Assembly: GCA_021648845.1 (NCBI GenBank)
Contig: JAKJHY010000017.1
Span: 46,558 to 110,557, forward strand
DNA length: 64,000 nucleotides
Origin: Mycobacterium sp. MBM
Lineage (GTDB): Bacteria > Actinomycetota > Actinomycetes > Mycobacteriales > Mycobacteriaceae
Reading direction: 5' to 3'
Positions 23,585-32,094 of this stretch are shown piece by piece. The position numbers were made by a program, and so were the translations under genes. A model generated the notes under the pieces. That model was not told where the DNA came from. It did no database searches and saw nothing but the letters and a program-made list of their open reading frames with translations. Position 1 is the first letter of the stretch. Each line of letters starts with the position of its first letter.

Positions 23585-24853
23585 GTGACTCCAAGCCGCC
23601 ACCCGAGCGCGCTCCATCATCGGGACCGCGACGCCGCCGACGTCGTCGGGCCGGATGCCGAACCAGGCCCAGCGCTGCCGCAGCGGGCGGCCGGCGGGGC
23701 ACTGCTGGTCGTGGCGGTAGTGCTCACCGCGCTGAACCTGCGGCCCGCCATCACCAGCGTCGGGCCATTGCTCGGTGACATGCGCGATCAGCTGGGAGCA
23801 TCTGCGCTGTGGGCCGGGCTGTTGACCACACTTCCGGGGCTGTGCTTCGCCGCTGCCGGACTCACGGCGCCACGGCTGGCCCGCCGCGTGGGCACAGGTT
23901 CGGCGATCGCCGCCGCGCTCGCGGTGTTGACCGCCGGCCTGGTGCTTCGGGTGATCGACGGCCCACATGTCGTCATCGCTGGCACGTTGGTCGCCACCGC
24001 TGGCATCGCGCTGATCAATGTCCTCATCCCGGTGGTGATCAAGGGCTCGTTCCCCGCCCGGATCGGCCTGATGACGGGCATCTACACCGCCGCGTTGCAG
24101 GGCGGCGGTGCGGCCGGATCGGCCGTCACACCGGCGCTGGACGGACTGCTGGGTGGTTGGCGGTTCGCCCTCGGCGCTTGGGCGGTGCTCGCTGCCGCGG
24201 CATTGATGGTCTGGTTGGCCGCGATGGCGCACAAGCGCGCCACGCACGGGCCCGCGCCGCGCGTCGATGCCGTGGCGGCGCCCGGTCGCTCCCTGCTGCG
24301 CAGCAGACTGGCCTGGATCATCACCGGATTCTTCGGGTGCCAGTCACTGCTGGCCTATGTGGTCATGGGCTGGTTACCGCAGGTCTTCATCGACAATGGC
24401 CTCAGCAAGGCCGACGCCGGCCTACTGCTTGGGCTCAACGCCGTCATCGCGGTGCCGATCAGCATCGTCGTCGCTCCGCTGGCGTCCCGCCGACCCAGCC
24501 AGAGCGGCTGGATTGTGGGACTCGGTGTACTGGGCATTGCCGGGGTCGCCGGCCTGGCGATCGCACCCGCCGCCGCCCCCGTGTTGTGGACGGTGCTGCT
24601 CGGCCTCGGAATGAGCGTGTTCTCGCTGGCGTTGGCCGTCATCGCGTTGCGGGCCCGCAACGCGGCGGATACGGCACGGCTGTCCGGCATGGTCCAGGGA
24701 CTGGGCTATCTGCTGGCCGGCGTCGGGCCGTTCGCATTCGGCCTGCTGCACGAAGTCAGCGGTGGCTGGACGGTGCCGTGGGCGATGGTGGTGGTGATCT
24801 ATGTCATCCAGATCGTCCTGGGGGCCCTTGCGGGCCGGCCGCGCTACGTCTAG
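23585..24853 (+). CDS. MFS transporter, CynX/NimT family
   Basis: A 422-residue integral membrane protein with about 12 hydrophobic helices. The CynX-type signature after helix 1 is LNLRPAITSVGPLL. Other marks are TTLPGLCFAAAGLTAPRLAR, VVIKGSFPARIGLMTGIYTA and ARLSGMVQGLGYLLAGVGPF. Family members move cyanate, nitroimidazoles or small organic anions. The start is unsure: GTG 23585 was chosen, but GTG 23579 and ATG 23564 (inside the palindrome) are in frame. It is paired with a divergent FadR-type regulator, which hints at an organic-acid substrate. Confidence 0.85.
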   Translation: MTPSRHPSALHHRDRDAADVVGPDAEPGPALPQRAAGGALLVVAVVLTALNLRPAITSVGPLLGDMRDQLGASALWAGLLTTLPGLCFAAAGLTAPRLARRVGTGSAIAAALAVLTAGLVLRVIDGPHVVIAGTLVATAGIALINVLIPVVIKGSFPARIGLMTGIYTAALQGGGAAGSAVTPALDGLLGGWRFALGAWAVLAAAALMVWLAAMAHKRATHGPAPRVDAVAAPGRSLLRSRLAWIITGFFGCQSLLAYVVMGWLPQVFIDNGLSKADAGLLLGLNAVIAVPISIVVAPLASRRPSQSGWIVGLGVLGIAGVAGLAIAPAAAPVLWTVLLGLGMSVFSLALAVIALRARNAADTARLSGMVQGLGYLLAGVGPFAFGLLHEVSGGWTVPWAMVVVIYVIQIVLGALAGRPRYV

Positions 24854-24873
24854 GTCACGGTGCCCGTGGTGGG

Positions 24874-25455
24874 CTACAGCGGAAACGTCGCCGGAGGGGG
24901 CACGGGTCCGTCGAACGGCGGCGGAGGAGGGGGAGGAGCCATCGGGTCCAGCGGGGCCGGCGGCGGCAGGTCCACCGGCACGGGCGCCTGCGCGCCGGCG
25001 GGCGGGGGCAGTTCTCCTGGTGGCGGTGGAACGAACCCGGGTGGCGGTGGGGGAATCATCGCCTCGGGCGCCGGCACAGGGGCGGGCTCCATCGGCAGAT
25101 ACATGTGCTTGGTGAATTGGGGCTGGTAGGCACCGCCACCGCCGATCTTGACGCCGCCGCCCTCACCGGAGGAGACCGGGGTGCCGTCGGGCAGCGTCAC
25201 CGCGGTGTGGCTGCGGTTCCAGCCGATGACCAGCGCACCGGGCTGGGTGCCGTATTTGAAGCCACGGGCCAGCAGGGCGCTTTCCTGGTTGCCGGTGTTG
25301 AACCGGTCGCCGAACACCGGCCGGTTCGTCGCGGCGTTGCTGATCCACGATGCCAGGCCCGAACAATCGGTGCCGGCGGGGGTGTCCCCGCCCGAAATGT
25401 ACGGCGTCCCTGATACCTGGCTGACAAGCGCCAGAAGTGAAGCTACAGCAAACAT
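24874..25455 (-). CDS. Secreted NlpC/P60-like protein with proline-rich tail
   Basis: A 193-residue exported protein. After a short signal (MFAVASLLALVSQVSG) come YISGGDTPAGTDCSGLASWI with a catalytic-type cysteine, FNTGNQESALLARGFKYGTQ, and WNRSHTAVTLPDGTPVSSGE holding a possible catalytic histidine. This is NlpC/P60-like, a peptidoglycan endopeptidase fold. The last third is a proline stalk (EAMIPPPPPGFVPPPPGELP-like). It is convergent with the MFS gene. Activity is inferred only from the Cys/His pattern. Confidence 0.75.
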   Translation of the reverse strand: MFAVASLLALVSQVSGTPYISGGDTPAGTDCSGLASWISNAATNRPVFGDRFNTGNQESALLARGFKYGTQPGALVIGWNRSHTAVTLPDGTPVSSGEGGGVKIGGGGAYQPQFTKHMYLPMEPAPVPAPEAMIPPPPPGFVPPPPGELPPPAGAQAPVPVDLPPPAPLDPMAPPPPPPPFDGPVPPPATFPL

Positions 25456-25748
25456 GCGGACGGACGTTAACAGAGCCGTTTGGGAGGGGGAAAATTCTGT
25501 GACTCCCTTCACATTTCGCGGAAATGTGCTGGACAATTCACAAAACGACCGTTCAACCGCCTTGTGCTGCGCGACGTTTCGCCGGCGACCGTACGTCGAT
25601 CTTGAGTTTTCGCAAAGATCTTGCCGGGCGGGCGCCGGCGCTCAGGCGGATATGAAACCCGTTGCTGTCATTGGCGATTCGAGGATGGCGACCGCGGAAG
25701 TCACTGGCGCGGAACGGCTTGCGCAAGCCGATGCGGGTGTACTGCGGA
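25456..25748. other. 293-bp intergenic region with 16-bp palindrome
   Basis: No gene seen. A perfect 16-base palindrome CGGCTTGCGCAAGCCG (25715-25730) lies 18 bases past the stop of the mmpS-mmpL operon's last gene and may help end that transcript. The rest would hold the promoter of the NlpC/P60 gene. Confidence 0.45.
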
Positions 25749-26183
25749 CTACCAGACCCAGACCGACATGTCGTCGGGTGGGTAGTTCATGCAGACGGCG
25801 GTGGAGTGGGCGACCACGCCCTTGTTGTTGAAGAAGATCTTGGCCCAGTTGGGCCAGTTCCAGGCCAGCTGCTCGTAGAAGGCGTTGGTGGCGGTGTCTT
25901 CGGAGTACTGGCGGCGCCCGGCGTAGTCCATGGAGAAGAACCAGTGGATGCGGTCCTGCACGGCGCGGTGGACTTCGGGGGATTTGTTGTTGTAGTCGAT
26001 CATGTAGCGCTCGTAGTAGACCGGGTCGGTGTCGCGGGTGGCGGCCAGGATCTGCTCGGCGGTGCACGGGGTGTGCAGGATCTTGCGCGGGATGGGGTAG
26101 TCCTCGGTCGCGTCGGCGCCGGCCACCGGGGCCAGGGTGAGTGCGGCGGCGGCCGCGAGTCCGGCCAGTGTGAGCTTCTTCAT
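25749..26183 (-). CDS. Secreted DUF5078 protein, Rv0455c family
   Basis: A 144-residue exported protein. Signal peptide MKKLTLAGLAAAAALTLAPV (cleavage after AGA), then EDYPIPRKILHTPCTAEQIL, DTDPVYYERYMIDYNNKSPE, WFFSMDYAGRRQYSED, AKIFFNNKGVVA, VCMNYPPDDMSVWVW. It matches M. tuberculosis Rv0455c along its length, including the two cysteines that form its disulfide (TPC and AVC). Rv0455c is reported to be needed for siderophore secretion with MmpL4/5. Here it is the fourth gene of mmpS-mmpL-DUF732-DUF5078, 11 bases after the DUF732 stop. Confidence 0.9.
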   Translation of the reverse strand: MKKLTLAGLAAAAALTLAPVAGADATEDYPIPRKILHTPCTAEQILAATRDTDPVYYERYMIDYNNKSPEVHRAVQDRIHWFFSMDYAGRRQYSEDTATNAFYEQLAWNWPNWAKIFFNNKGVVAHSTAVCMNYPPDDMSVWVW

Positions 26184-26194
26184 GGGTGCTCCTT

Positions 26195-26515
26195 CTACTG
26201 GGTGAGCAGGACGCGTTTGTCGGGGCAGTAGTAGTTCATGGCCGCGCCGAGGAATTGGTAGACCTGTTCGGTGCTGGTGCCGCGCAGCAGTTGATCGGAG
26301 ACGAATGTCGCGGAGTCCTGCGCGGTGACGTCGACGCCGCGGTCGAGTCGTTTGCAGGCGATCTTGCCGATCCAGGCGTTGAAGTCCTTCTGCCCGTAGA
26401 TCCCGTAGGTGTGCAGTTCCCTGGCGAAATCACTGTCCGGATCGGCCTGCGCGGGAGCCGCGAACACCACGGCGGCCGCGGCAGTGATCACCACTGCCAG
26501 TGTGGTTTTCGACAT
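26195..26515 (-). CDS. Secreted DUF732 protein
   Basis: A 106-residue exported protein: signal MSKTTLAVVITAAAAVVFAA, then DPDSDFARELHTYGIYGQKD, IGKIACKRLDRGVDVTAQDS and EQVYQFLGAAMNYYCPDKRV. The two cysteines (IAC and YYC) are the usual DUF732 pair. The family is abundant in mycobacteria and largely uncharacterised. It lies 8 bases after the mmpL stop and 11 bases before the DUF5078 start, so it is co-transcribed with the exporter and probably works in the same periplasmic assembly. Confidence 0.88.
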   Translation of the reverse strand: MSKTTLAVVITAAAAVVFAAPAQADPDSDFARELHTYGIYGQKDFNAWIGKIACKRLDRGVDVTAQDSATFVSDQLLRGTSTEQVYQFLGAAMNYYCPDKRVLLTQ

Positions 26516-26523
26516 CTGACTCC

Positions 26524-29421
26524 TCAACTCGTTTCCGGCCCGCCCGCAGCAACCGGCTGGGCCGGTGGTTGCGGCCACGGCTGTGGCACCGGGCGCTGCC
26601 GGATCCGCTGCGGCCACCAGAACCATTTGCCCAGCAGCGCCGCGATGGACGGCGTCATGAACGCCCGGATCACCAGGGTGTCGAACAACAGACCCAGACC
26701 GATCGTGGTGCCCACCTGCCCGATCACCGTCAGCTCGCTGACCGCCATCGACATCATGGTGAAGGCGAACACCAACCCGGCCGACGTCACCACCGAACCG
26801 GTGCCGCCCATGGCTCGGATGATGCCGGTGTTCACACCGGCATGGATTTCTTCCTTCAGTCGCGCGACCAACAGCAGGTTGTAGTCCGCGCCGACGGCCA
26901 ACAGGATGATCACCGCCATGGCCAGCACCAGCCAGTGCAGTGGTATCCCGATGATGTGCTGCCAGATCAACACCGAGAGCCCGAACGCGGAACCGAGTGA
27001 GACCGTGACGGTACCGACGATCACCGCGGCCGCGACGATACTGCGGGTGATGATCAGCATGATGATGAAAATCAGGCCGATGGAGGCGATTCCGGCGATG
27101 ATCAGATCCCACTTCGAGCCCTCGGCCATATCTTTGAACACCGAGGCAGTACCGGCCAGGTAGACCTTCGAGCCCTCCAGCGGGGTGCCCTTGATGGCCT
27201 CCTTGGCGGCCTGCTTGATCGCCTCGATATGAGCGATACCCTCGGGACTCATCGGATCACCCTCGTGGCTGATGATGAACCGGACCGCGTGCCCGTCGGG
27301 GGACAGGAAGTTCTTCATCCCGCGCTTGAAGTCCTCGTTCTGGAAGGTCTCCGGCGGCAGGTAGAAGGAGTCGTCGTTCTGCGCGGCGTCGAAGGCCTCA
27401 CCCATGGCCGACGAGTTGTCCTGCATCGCCGACATCTGATCCTGGATGCCCTTCTGGGTCTGATACATGGTCAGCATGTAGGTGCGCATGTTCTTCATCG
27501 TCGCGATCATCGACGGCATCAGCGCGACCATCTGCGGCATCAACGCGTTGAGCCGCTCCATATCCGGGATGATGGCCTGGATATCGTCGGTCATCACGTC
27601 GATCCCGTCGAGGGTGTCGAAGATCGAGCGCAGCGCCCAGCAGCCGGGAATGTTGTAGCAGTGCGGTTCCCAGTAGAAGTAGTTGCGCAGCGGCCGGAAG
27701 AAATCGTCGAAATTGGAGATGTTGTCCCGCAATTCGGCGATATCGAGCGTCATCGCTTTCATCTTGGTGACCATCGAATTCGTCACCGCCGCCATCTGTA
27801 CGGTGATGGCGCTCATCTTCTCCATATTGGTGATGGTCGTCAGCATGTCATCGGCCTGCTTGAGCATGTCGGCCATCATGTCCTGCTGGTACTTCTCGTT
27901 CATTTTCTGCGTGGTGCCCTGCATGCTGATCTGGAACGGGATCGAGGTGTGCTCGATCGGGGTTCCCTGCGGGCGGGTGATGGCCTGCACCCGGCCGACC
28001 CCGGGCACCCGGAAGACGGACTTGGCGATCTTGTCGATCACCAGGAAGTCCGCCGAATTGCGCAGATCGTGATCGCTTTCGATCAGCAGCAGTTCCGGGT
28101 TCATCCGGGCCTGCGAGAAATGCCGGTCCGCCGCGGCATAGCCGACGTTCGCGGGCAGGTCCTGCGGCAGGTACTTGCGATCGTTGTAATTGGTCTCGTA
28201 GCCGGGCAGCGCGAGCAGGCCCACCATCGACAGCGCAATGGTGGACACCAGGACCGGGCCCGGCCAGCGCACGATGACGGCACCGATCTTGCGCCAGCCG
28301 CGGGTGCGCATGGTCCGCTTGGGCTCCAGCACCTTCCCAAATCTTGTGACGACCGAGATGACGGCGGGGCCCAGTGTCAGCGCCGCGACCACGGCGACCA
28401 CCATGCCGATGGACAGTGGGATGCCCAGTGACACGAAGTACGGCAGTTTGGTGAAGTGCAGACAGAAGGTGGCTCCGGCGATGGTCATGCCCGAGCCGAG
28501 CACCACGTGCGCGGTGCCGTGGAACATCGTGTAGTACGCCGATTCCCGGTCCTCGCCGTCACCGCGGGCCTCCTGATATCGCCCTATCAGAAAGATGGCG
28601 TAGTCGGTGGACGCCGCGATCGCCAACGTCACCAGCAGGTTCACCGCGAACATCGAAAGTTCGATGATCTCGTGGTAACCGAGGAAGGCGACCATGCCTC
28701 GGGTGATGCCGAGTTCGACGACGACCATGCCCAGCACCAGCACCGTGGTGATCAGCGATCTGTAGATGATCAGCAGCATCACGATGATGACCGTGAACGT
28801 CAGGGCCTCGATCGTCTGCATGCTGCGGTCGCTTGCAATGTGCTGATCGGCCTGCAGCGCCGAGGGGCCCGTCACATACGCCCTGACCCCGGGCGGCGGG
28901 GTGAGGCTGTTGACGATTTCCTGTGCGGCCTCGACGGATTCGTTGGCCAGCGATTCGCCCTGGTTGCCGGCGAGATACACCTGGACATAGGCGGCCTTGC
29001 CGTCGGCGCTCTGGGCACCCGAGGCGGTCAGCGGGTCGCCCCAGAAATCCTGGACGTGCTCGACATGCTTGGTGTCGGCTTCCAGCTTGTCGATCATGTC
29101 GTCGTAGAACGCGTGCGCCGCCTCGCCCAGCGGTTCGTCGCCCTCGAGCACGATCATCGCCGAGCTGTCGGATTTGAACTCCTCGAACACCGAACCGACC
29201 CGCTTCATCGCGATCATCGACGGCGCGCTCTCCGGGCTCATCGATACCGCGCGCATCTGTCCGACCGTCTCCAGCTGCGGGACGACGGTGTTCAACACGA
29301 TGAGCAGTGCGATCCAGCCCAGGATGATCGGGACGGCCAGGGTGCGGATGGTGCGGGGGATGACACCGCGACGCTGGGGCTCGCTCACAGCGCCGTCGAT
29401 TCGCTCGCTGCGCTCGCTCAT
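26524..29421 (-). CDS. mmpL: MmpL-family RND transporter
   Basis: A 965-residue MmpL exporter of the MmpL4/5 type. Helix 1 is VPIILGWIALLIVLNTVVPQ. The proton-relay pair is in ASTDYAIFLIGRYQEARGDG and GADYNLLLVARLKEEIHAGV (Asp-Tyr in each half). The family also shows the long coiled-coil-like loop around TNMEKMSAITVQMAAVTNSM. It moves lipids or siderophores across the inner membrane. Its start overlaps the mmpS stop by ATGA, and two secreted small proteins follow. The substrate is not determined; the DUF5078 partner points to siderophore-type cargo. Confidence 0.93.
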   Translation of the reverse strand: MSERSERIDGAVSEPQRRGVIPRTIRTLAVPIILGWIALLIVLNTVVPQLETVGQMRAVSMSPESAPSMIAMKRVGSVFEEFKSDSSAMIVLEGDEPLGEAAHAFYDDMIDKLEADTKHVEHVQDFWGDPLTASGAQSADGKAAYVQVYLAGNQGESLANESVEAAQEIVNSLTPPPGVRAYVTGPSALQADQHIASDRSMQTIEALTFTVIIVMLLIIYRSLITTVLVLGMVVVELGITRGMVAFLGYHEIIELSMFAVNLLVTLAIAASTDYAIFLIGRYQEARGDGEDRESAYYTMFHGTAHVVLGSGMTIAGATFCLHFTKLPYFVSLGIPLSIGMVVAVVAALTLGPAVISVVTRFGKVLEPKRTMRTRGWRKIGAVIVRWPGPVLVSTIALSMVGLLALPGYETNYNDRKYLPQDLPANVGYAAADRHFSQARMNPELLLIESDHDLRNSADFLVIDKIAKSVFRVPGVGRVQAITRPQGTPIEHTSIPFQISMQGTTQKMNEKYQQDMMADMLKQADDMLTTITNMEKMSAITVQMAAVTNSMVTKMKAMTLDIAELRDNISNFDDFFRPLRNYFYWEPHCYNIPGCWALRSIFDTLDGIDVMTDDIQAIIPDMERLNALMPQMVALMPSMIATMKNMRTYMLTMYQTQKGIQDQMSAMQDNSSAMGEAFDAAQNDDSFYLPPETFQNEDFKRGMKNFLSPDGHAVRFIISHEGDPMSPEGIAHIEAIKQAAKEAIKGTPLEGSKVYLAGTASVFKDMAEGSKWDLIIAGIASIGLIFIIMLIITRSIVAAAVIVGTVTVSLGSAFGLSVLIWQHIIGIPLHWLVLAMAVIILLAVGADYNLLLVARLKEEIHAGVNTGIIRAMGGTGSVVTSAGLVFAFTMMSMAVSELTVIGQVGTTIGLGLLFDTLVIRAFMTPSIAALLGKWFWWPQRIRQRPVPQPWPQPPAQPVAAGGPETS

Positions 29422-29852
29422 GCGCTCTTGACCAGACAGTAGGTGTGGGCGCCGACCCCGTCGACGGTGCGTTCGTCCTTCACCTCGTCATCGACGGTGA
29501 TCCGACACGACAACGTGGTGCCGTCGGTCTGCCCGGAGATGGTCGGGAACACCGAGGGCGCGGTCGTGCTCAGCGTGATCTCCCACGGCAGGGTCACATT
29601 GTCGGCGCGCACGGGGCGGGCATCGAGATCCATGTAGTTGACGTTCGCGGTGGCCCCGGGCTCACCCCACACCTCGTACTTGACGACCTTCGGATCGAAC
29701 GGCTCGGTATCATCGGACGCACTGTTCTCCGTGGAGACATACCCCGGACCCGTCCCGAAAAAGGTGCGCACCCGCATCACGGTGAACGTCGCGACCACCA
29801 CCACCGCCACGATGACCAGCGGGATCCACGCGCGTTTCAGAATCGTCGTCAT
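29418..29852 (-). CDS. mmpS: MmpS-family membrane protein
   Basis: A 144-residue MmpS protein: one N-terminal membrane helix (WIPLVIVAVVVVATFTVMRV), then the family beta-sandwich with KVVKYEVWGEPGATANVNYM, LPWEITLSTTAPSVFPTISG, LSCRITVDDEVKDERTVDGV and a late cysteine in HTYCLVKSA. MmpS proteins are accessory factors of the partner MmpL. ATG 29852 was chosen because it precedes the helix directly. First gene of the four-gene operon; operator-like repeats lie about 110 bases upstream. Confidence 0.92.
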   Translation of the reverse strand: MTTILKRAWIPLVIVAVVVVATFTVMRVRTFFGTGPGYVSTENSASDDTEPFDPKVVKYEVWGEPGATANVNYMDLDARPVRADNVTLPWEITLSTTAPSVFPTISGQTDGTTLSCRITVDDEVKDERTVDGVGAHTYCLVKSA

Positions 29853-29960
29853 CGAGAATCGAGTTCCCCGCTGCCCTTTTCTCGCCCCGCCGTGACCCGC
29901 CGGGAGCCGTTGAAGACCGGTCGAGGCCGGTTGAGAGCGAACTCTCACCTTCGCCACAGG

Positions 29961-29998
29961 TTAGCTCAGGTAACTGAGAGCTTAGCTCATATAACAGA
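29961..29998. promoter_or_regulatory. 21-bp-spaced repeats TTAGCTCA upstream of mmpS
   Basis: Two TTAGCTCA copies start at 29961 and 29982; the first is part of the inverted repeat CTCAGgtaaCTGAG (29965-29978). The stretch is unusually AT-rich and holds a TTATAT element on the mmpS strand. An IdeR-like left half-site AGGTTAG is at 29958-29964, but the right half is poor. Probably a regulator binding site in the mmpS promoter. Confidence 0.5.
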
Positions 29999-30121
29999 GT
30001 CTCGTGCCGTCGGTTCTGGGCGTCCGCCCAGCACCTCGGGGTCATGCACCTGACCTGCGGGCATTGTGACGGTACCCACGCAATTCCGCTTTGCGGCAAT
30101 CCCCGCCTACCCTGGATTGCC

Positions 30122-30664
30122 ATGGGGTTGAAACTGCCGATGCTCACCGCCGGCGGACTGGTTCTCGCCGGATTGATCGCCGCGGGCCCGGCGGTCGCCG
30201 AGCCCACCGATCCGCCGCCCCCGGCGCCGTCGGCGAGTGCAGCACCTGATGCCCCACCGTCGGCCGCCCCGCTGAACGTCATCGACAAGGACGGCACCTA
30301 CCGGGTGGGCATCGATATCGTGCCTGGCGTCTACGCCTCGGCCGGCCCGTTCCCCGATGGCACGTGCTCATGGCGACGAATGGCTCCGGTCGTCACCGAG
30401 GGCGAGCCCGGTGAGACGCTGGATCGGGCGTTCACCAAGCAGCCGCAGATCGTAGAGATCAAGCCTGATGACGGCTCGTTCAAGACCACCGGGTGCCAGC
30501 CCTGGGCGCTCACCAACCAGCCCCCGCCGCCACCGGGCATGTCCCCGGTGCTGGCTGCGCTGCAGTGGAAGCTCTACATGGACACGCTGAACCGCAACGC
30601 CGCGCAGTACGAGGCGAACCCACCCCAACCTGCGCCCGCGCCGCCTGCCGCGCCCGGATCGTAG
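30122..30664 (+). CDS. Secreted proline-rich protein with DGTYRVGxDI domain
   Basis: A 180-residue exported protein. A signal peptide (LPMLTAGGLVLAGLIAAGPA, cleavage after AVA) is followed by a proline-rich linker. A compact domain DKDGTYRVGIDIVPGVYASA, CSWRRMAPVV, TTGCQPWALTNQ has two cysteines. This DGTYxVGxDIxPGxY block recurs in actinobacterial secreted and lipoproteins. The tail is again proline-rich. It is divergent from mmpS. Function unknown; a cell-surface binding domain is plausible. Confidence 0.8.
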   Translation: MGLKLPMLTAGGLVLAGLIAAGPAVAEPTDPPPPAPSASAAPDAPPSAAPLNVIDKDGTYRVGIDIVPGVYASAGPFPDGTCSWRRMAPVVTEGEPGETLDRAFTKQPQIVEIKPDDGSFKTTGCQPWALTNQPPPPPGMSPVLAALQWKLYMDTLNRNAAQYEANPPQPAPAPPAAPGS

Positions 30665-30770
30665 ATCTCAGCAACCATCGGGTCGCGGGCTCACATAGAA
30701 CGACCGTCTGCGCTGATATTCTTCGGTGGCTGCCGGCTCTGCGGACGAGGGGAGCGGCCCGCCCGGTCAG

Positions 30771-30808
30771 CGCGTAAGCGCAACCGAGAACGCGTAAGCG
30801 CAAGTGAG
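30771..30808. repeat. Tandem 20-bp-period direct repeat
   Basis: CGCGTAAGCGCAACCGAG (30771-30788) is followed by CGCGTAAGCGCAAGTGAG (30791-30808), 16 of 18 identical, in the leader of the acyltransferase gene starting at 30832. It may be a regulator site or a transcript structure. Confidence 0.6.
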
Positions 30809-30831
30809 TACCGGAACCCGGAAAGAGTGTT

Positions 30832-32019
30832 GTGCGCAGCGGAGAAATCAAGGCCCTCACCGGTCTTCGCCTCTTCGCCGCAGTCTGGGTCGTGCTGTTC
30901 CACTTCCGCCCACTGCTAGGGCAGGCGATACCCGACACCAGTGCCGCGTTGGCTCCGGTGCTCAACAGCGGCGCCCAGGGCGTCGATCTCTTCTTCATCC
31001 TGAGCGGTTTCGTGCTGGCCTGGAACTACCTGGACCGGATGGGGCCGTCCTGGTCCACGCGTGACACCGTGCATTTCCTCTGGATGCGGCTGGCCCGGGT
31101 GTGGCCGGTATACCTGGTGACACTGCACCTGGCTGCGCTGTGGATCGTCTTCACGCTCAACGTCGGACACATTCCCGCCGAGAACGCCGACACCCTCACC
31201 GCCATCAGTTACATCCGTCAGCTCTTTCTGGTGCAACTCTGGTTCCAGCCCTACTTCGACGGTTCCAGCTGGGACGGCCCGGCATGGTCGATCAGCGCCG
31301 AGTGGCTGGCATACCTGGCCTTCGGCTTCCTGGCGCTACTGATCTTCCGGCTCGCACGGGCCACCCGGGCCCGCAGTCTGCTGTTGCTGGCGTTCGCCAC
31401 GACCTTGCCGCCGGTGCTGTTCCTCCTGGCCAGCGGGCAGTTCTACACCCCGTGGAGCTGGCTGCCGCGCATCCTGCTGCAGTTCACCGCCGGAGCCATT
31501 GCATGCGCCGCGGTGCGGCGGCTCTACCCCAGCGACCGCACCCGGACGTTGGCCGGCGTGGGCGCGCTGATATTGGTCGCGATGCTGATCGGCATCCTGT
31601 ACTGGCTGGACGCCCACCCGATTCCCGGTGTGATCGACAGTGGCGGTGTGGTGGATCTGCTGTTCGTCCCCCTGGTCGTGATGCTGGCCATCGGGGCCGG
31701 AACCCTGCCGAGGCTGCTGTCCACCCGGGTGCTGGTGTACGGCGGACAGATCTCGTTCAGCCTCTACATGGTTCACGAATTGGTGCACACCGCGTGGAAC
31801 TGGGCGGCGCAACAGTTCGAGCTGACGCTGGCCGGCCCGGTCGGCCCGCTGTGGCTGACGGCGATCTTCGCGGTCACGCTGGCCTGTTCGGCGTTGCTGT
31901 ACCACCTGGTGGAGGAGCCGGCCCGGCACTGGATGCGCCGGATGGTCGACGTTCGCGCAGCGGTGCCCAGAATGCAGCCGGCCGATACCGAACGCCCCGA
32001 CTCGAAACTCTCGGCCTGA
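30832..32019 (+). CDS. Acyltransferase 3 family membrane protein (OafA/YrhL type)
   Basis: A 395-residue membrane acyltransferase with about ten helices. The family opening is IKALTGLRLFAAVWVVLFHF with the conserved H in VVLFHF. Then come GAQGVDLFFILSGFVLAWNY (the R/H-GxDxFFVLSG pattern), SWDGPAWSISAEWLAYLAFG and SFSLYMVHELVHTAWNWAAQ. Such enzymes O-acylate sugars or glycans at the membrane. GTG 30832 is the first sensible start. A tandem repeat lies just upstream and a GDSL hydrolase follows; the acceptor is unknown. Confidence 0.88.
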   Translation: MRSGEIKALTGLRLFAAVWVVLFHFRPLLGQAIPDTSAALAPVLNSGAQGVDLFFILSGFVLAWNYLDRMGPSWSTRDTVHFLWMRLARVWPVYLVTLHLAALWIVFTLNVGHIPAENADTLTAISYIRQLFLVQLWFQPYFDGSSWDGPAWSISAEWLAYLAFGFLALLIFRLARATRARSLLLLAFATTLPPVLFLLASGQFYTPWSWLPRILLQFTAGAIACAAVRRLYPSDRTRTLAGVGALILVAMLIGILYWLDAHPIPGVIDSGGVVDLLFVPLVVMLAIGAGTLPRLLSTRVLVYGGQISFSLYMVHELVHTAWNWAAQQFELTLAGPVGPLWLTAIFAVTLACSALLYHLVEEPARHWMRRMVDVRAAVPRMQPADTERPDSKLSA

Positions 32020-32094
32020 CGCGAATACTTCTGTGCGGCAGTTTATCTGCGAGGTCCAGTAGGCTTGCGCGGGTACTTCGAGCAGGAGGATGTC

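Noticed and set aside
23809..25413. 534-codon plus-strand frame overlapping the MFS and NlpC/P60 genes
   Set aside because: Arginine/glycine-rich shadow of the MFS gene in another frame; no domain and no ribosome site.
27229..29442. Two long plus-strand frames (about 400 and 328 codons) across mmpL
   Set aside because: Antisense to an intact MmpL with all motifs; the translations are His/Asp/Arg-rich with no recognisable fold.
29958..29976. IdeR (iron box) in the mmpS promoter
   Set aside because: Only the left half AGGTTAG fits the 19-base consensus; the right half does not, so it is not called as an IdeR site.
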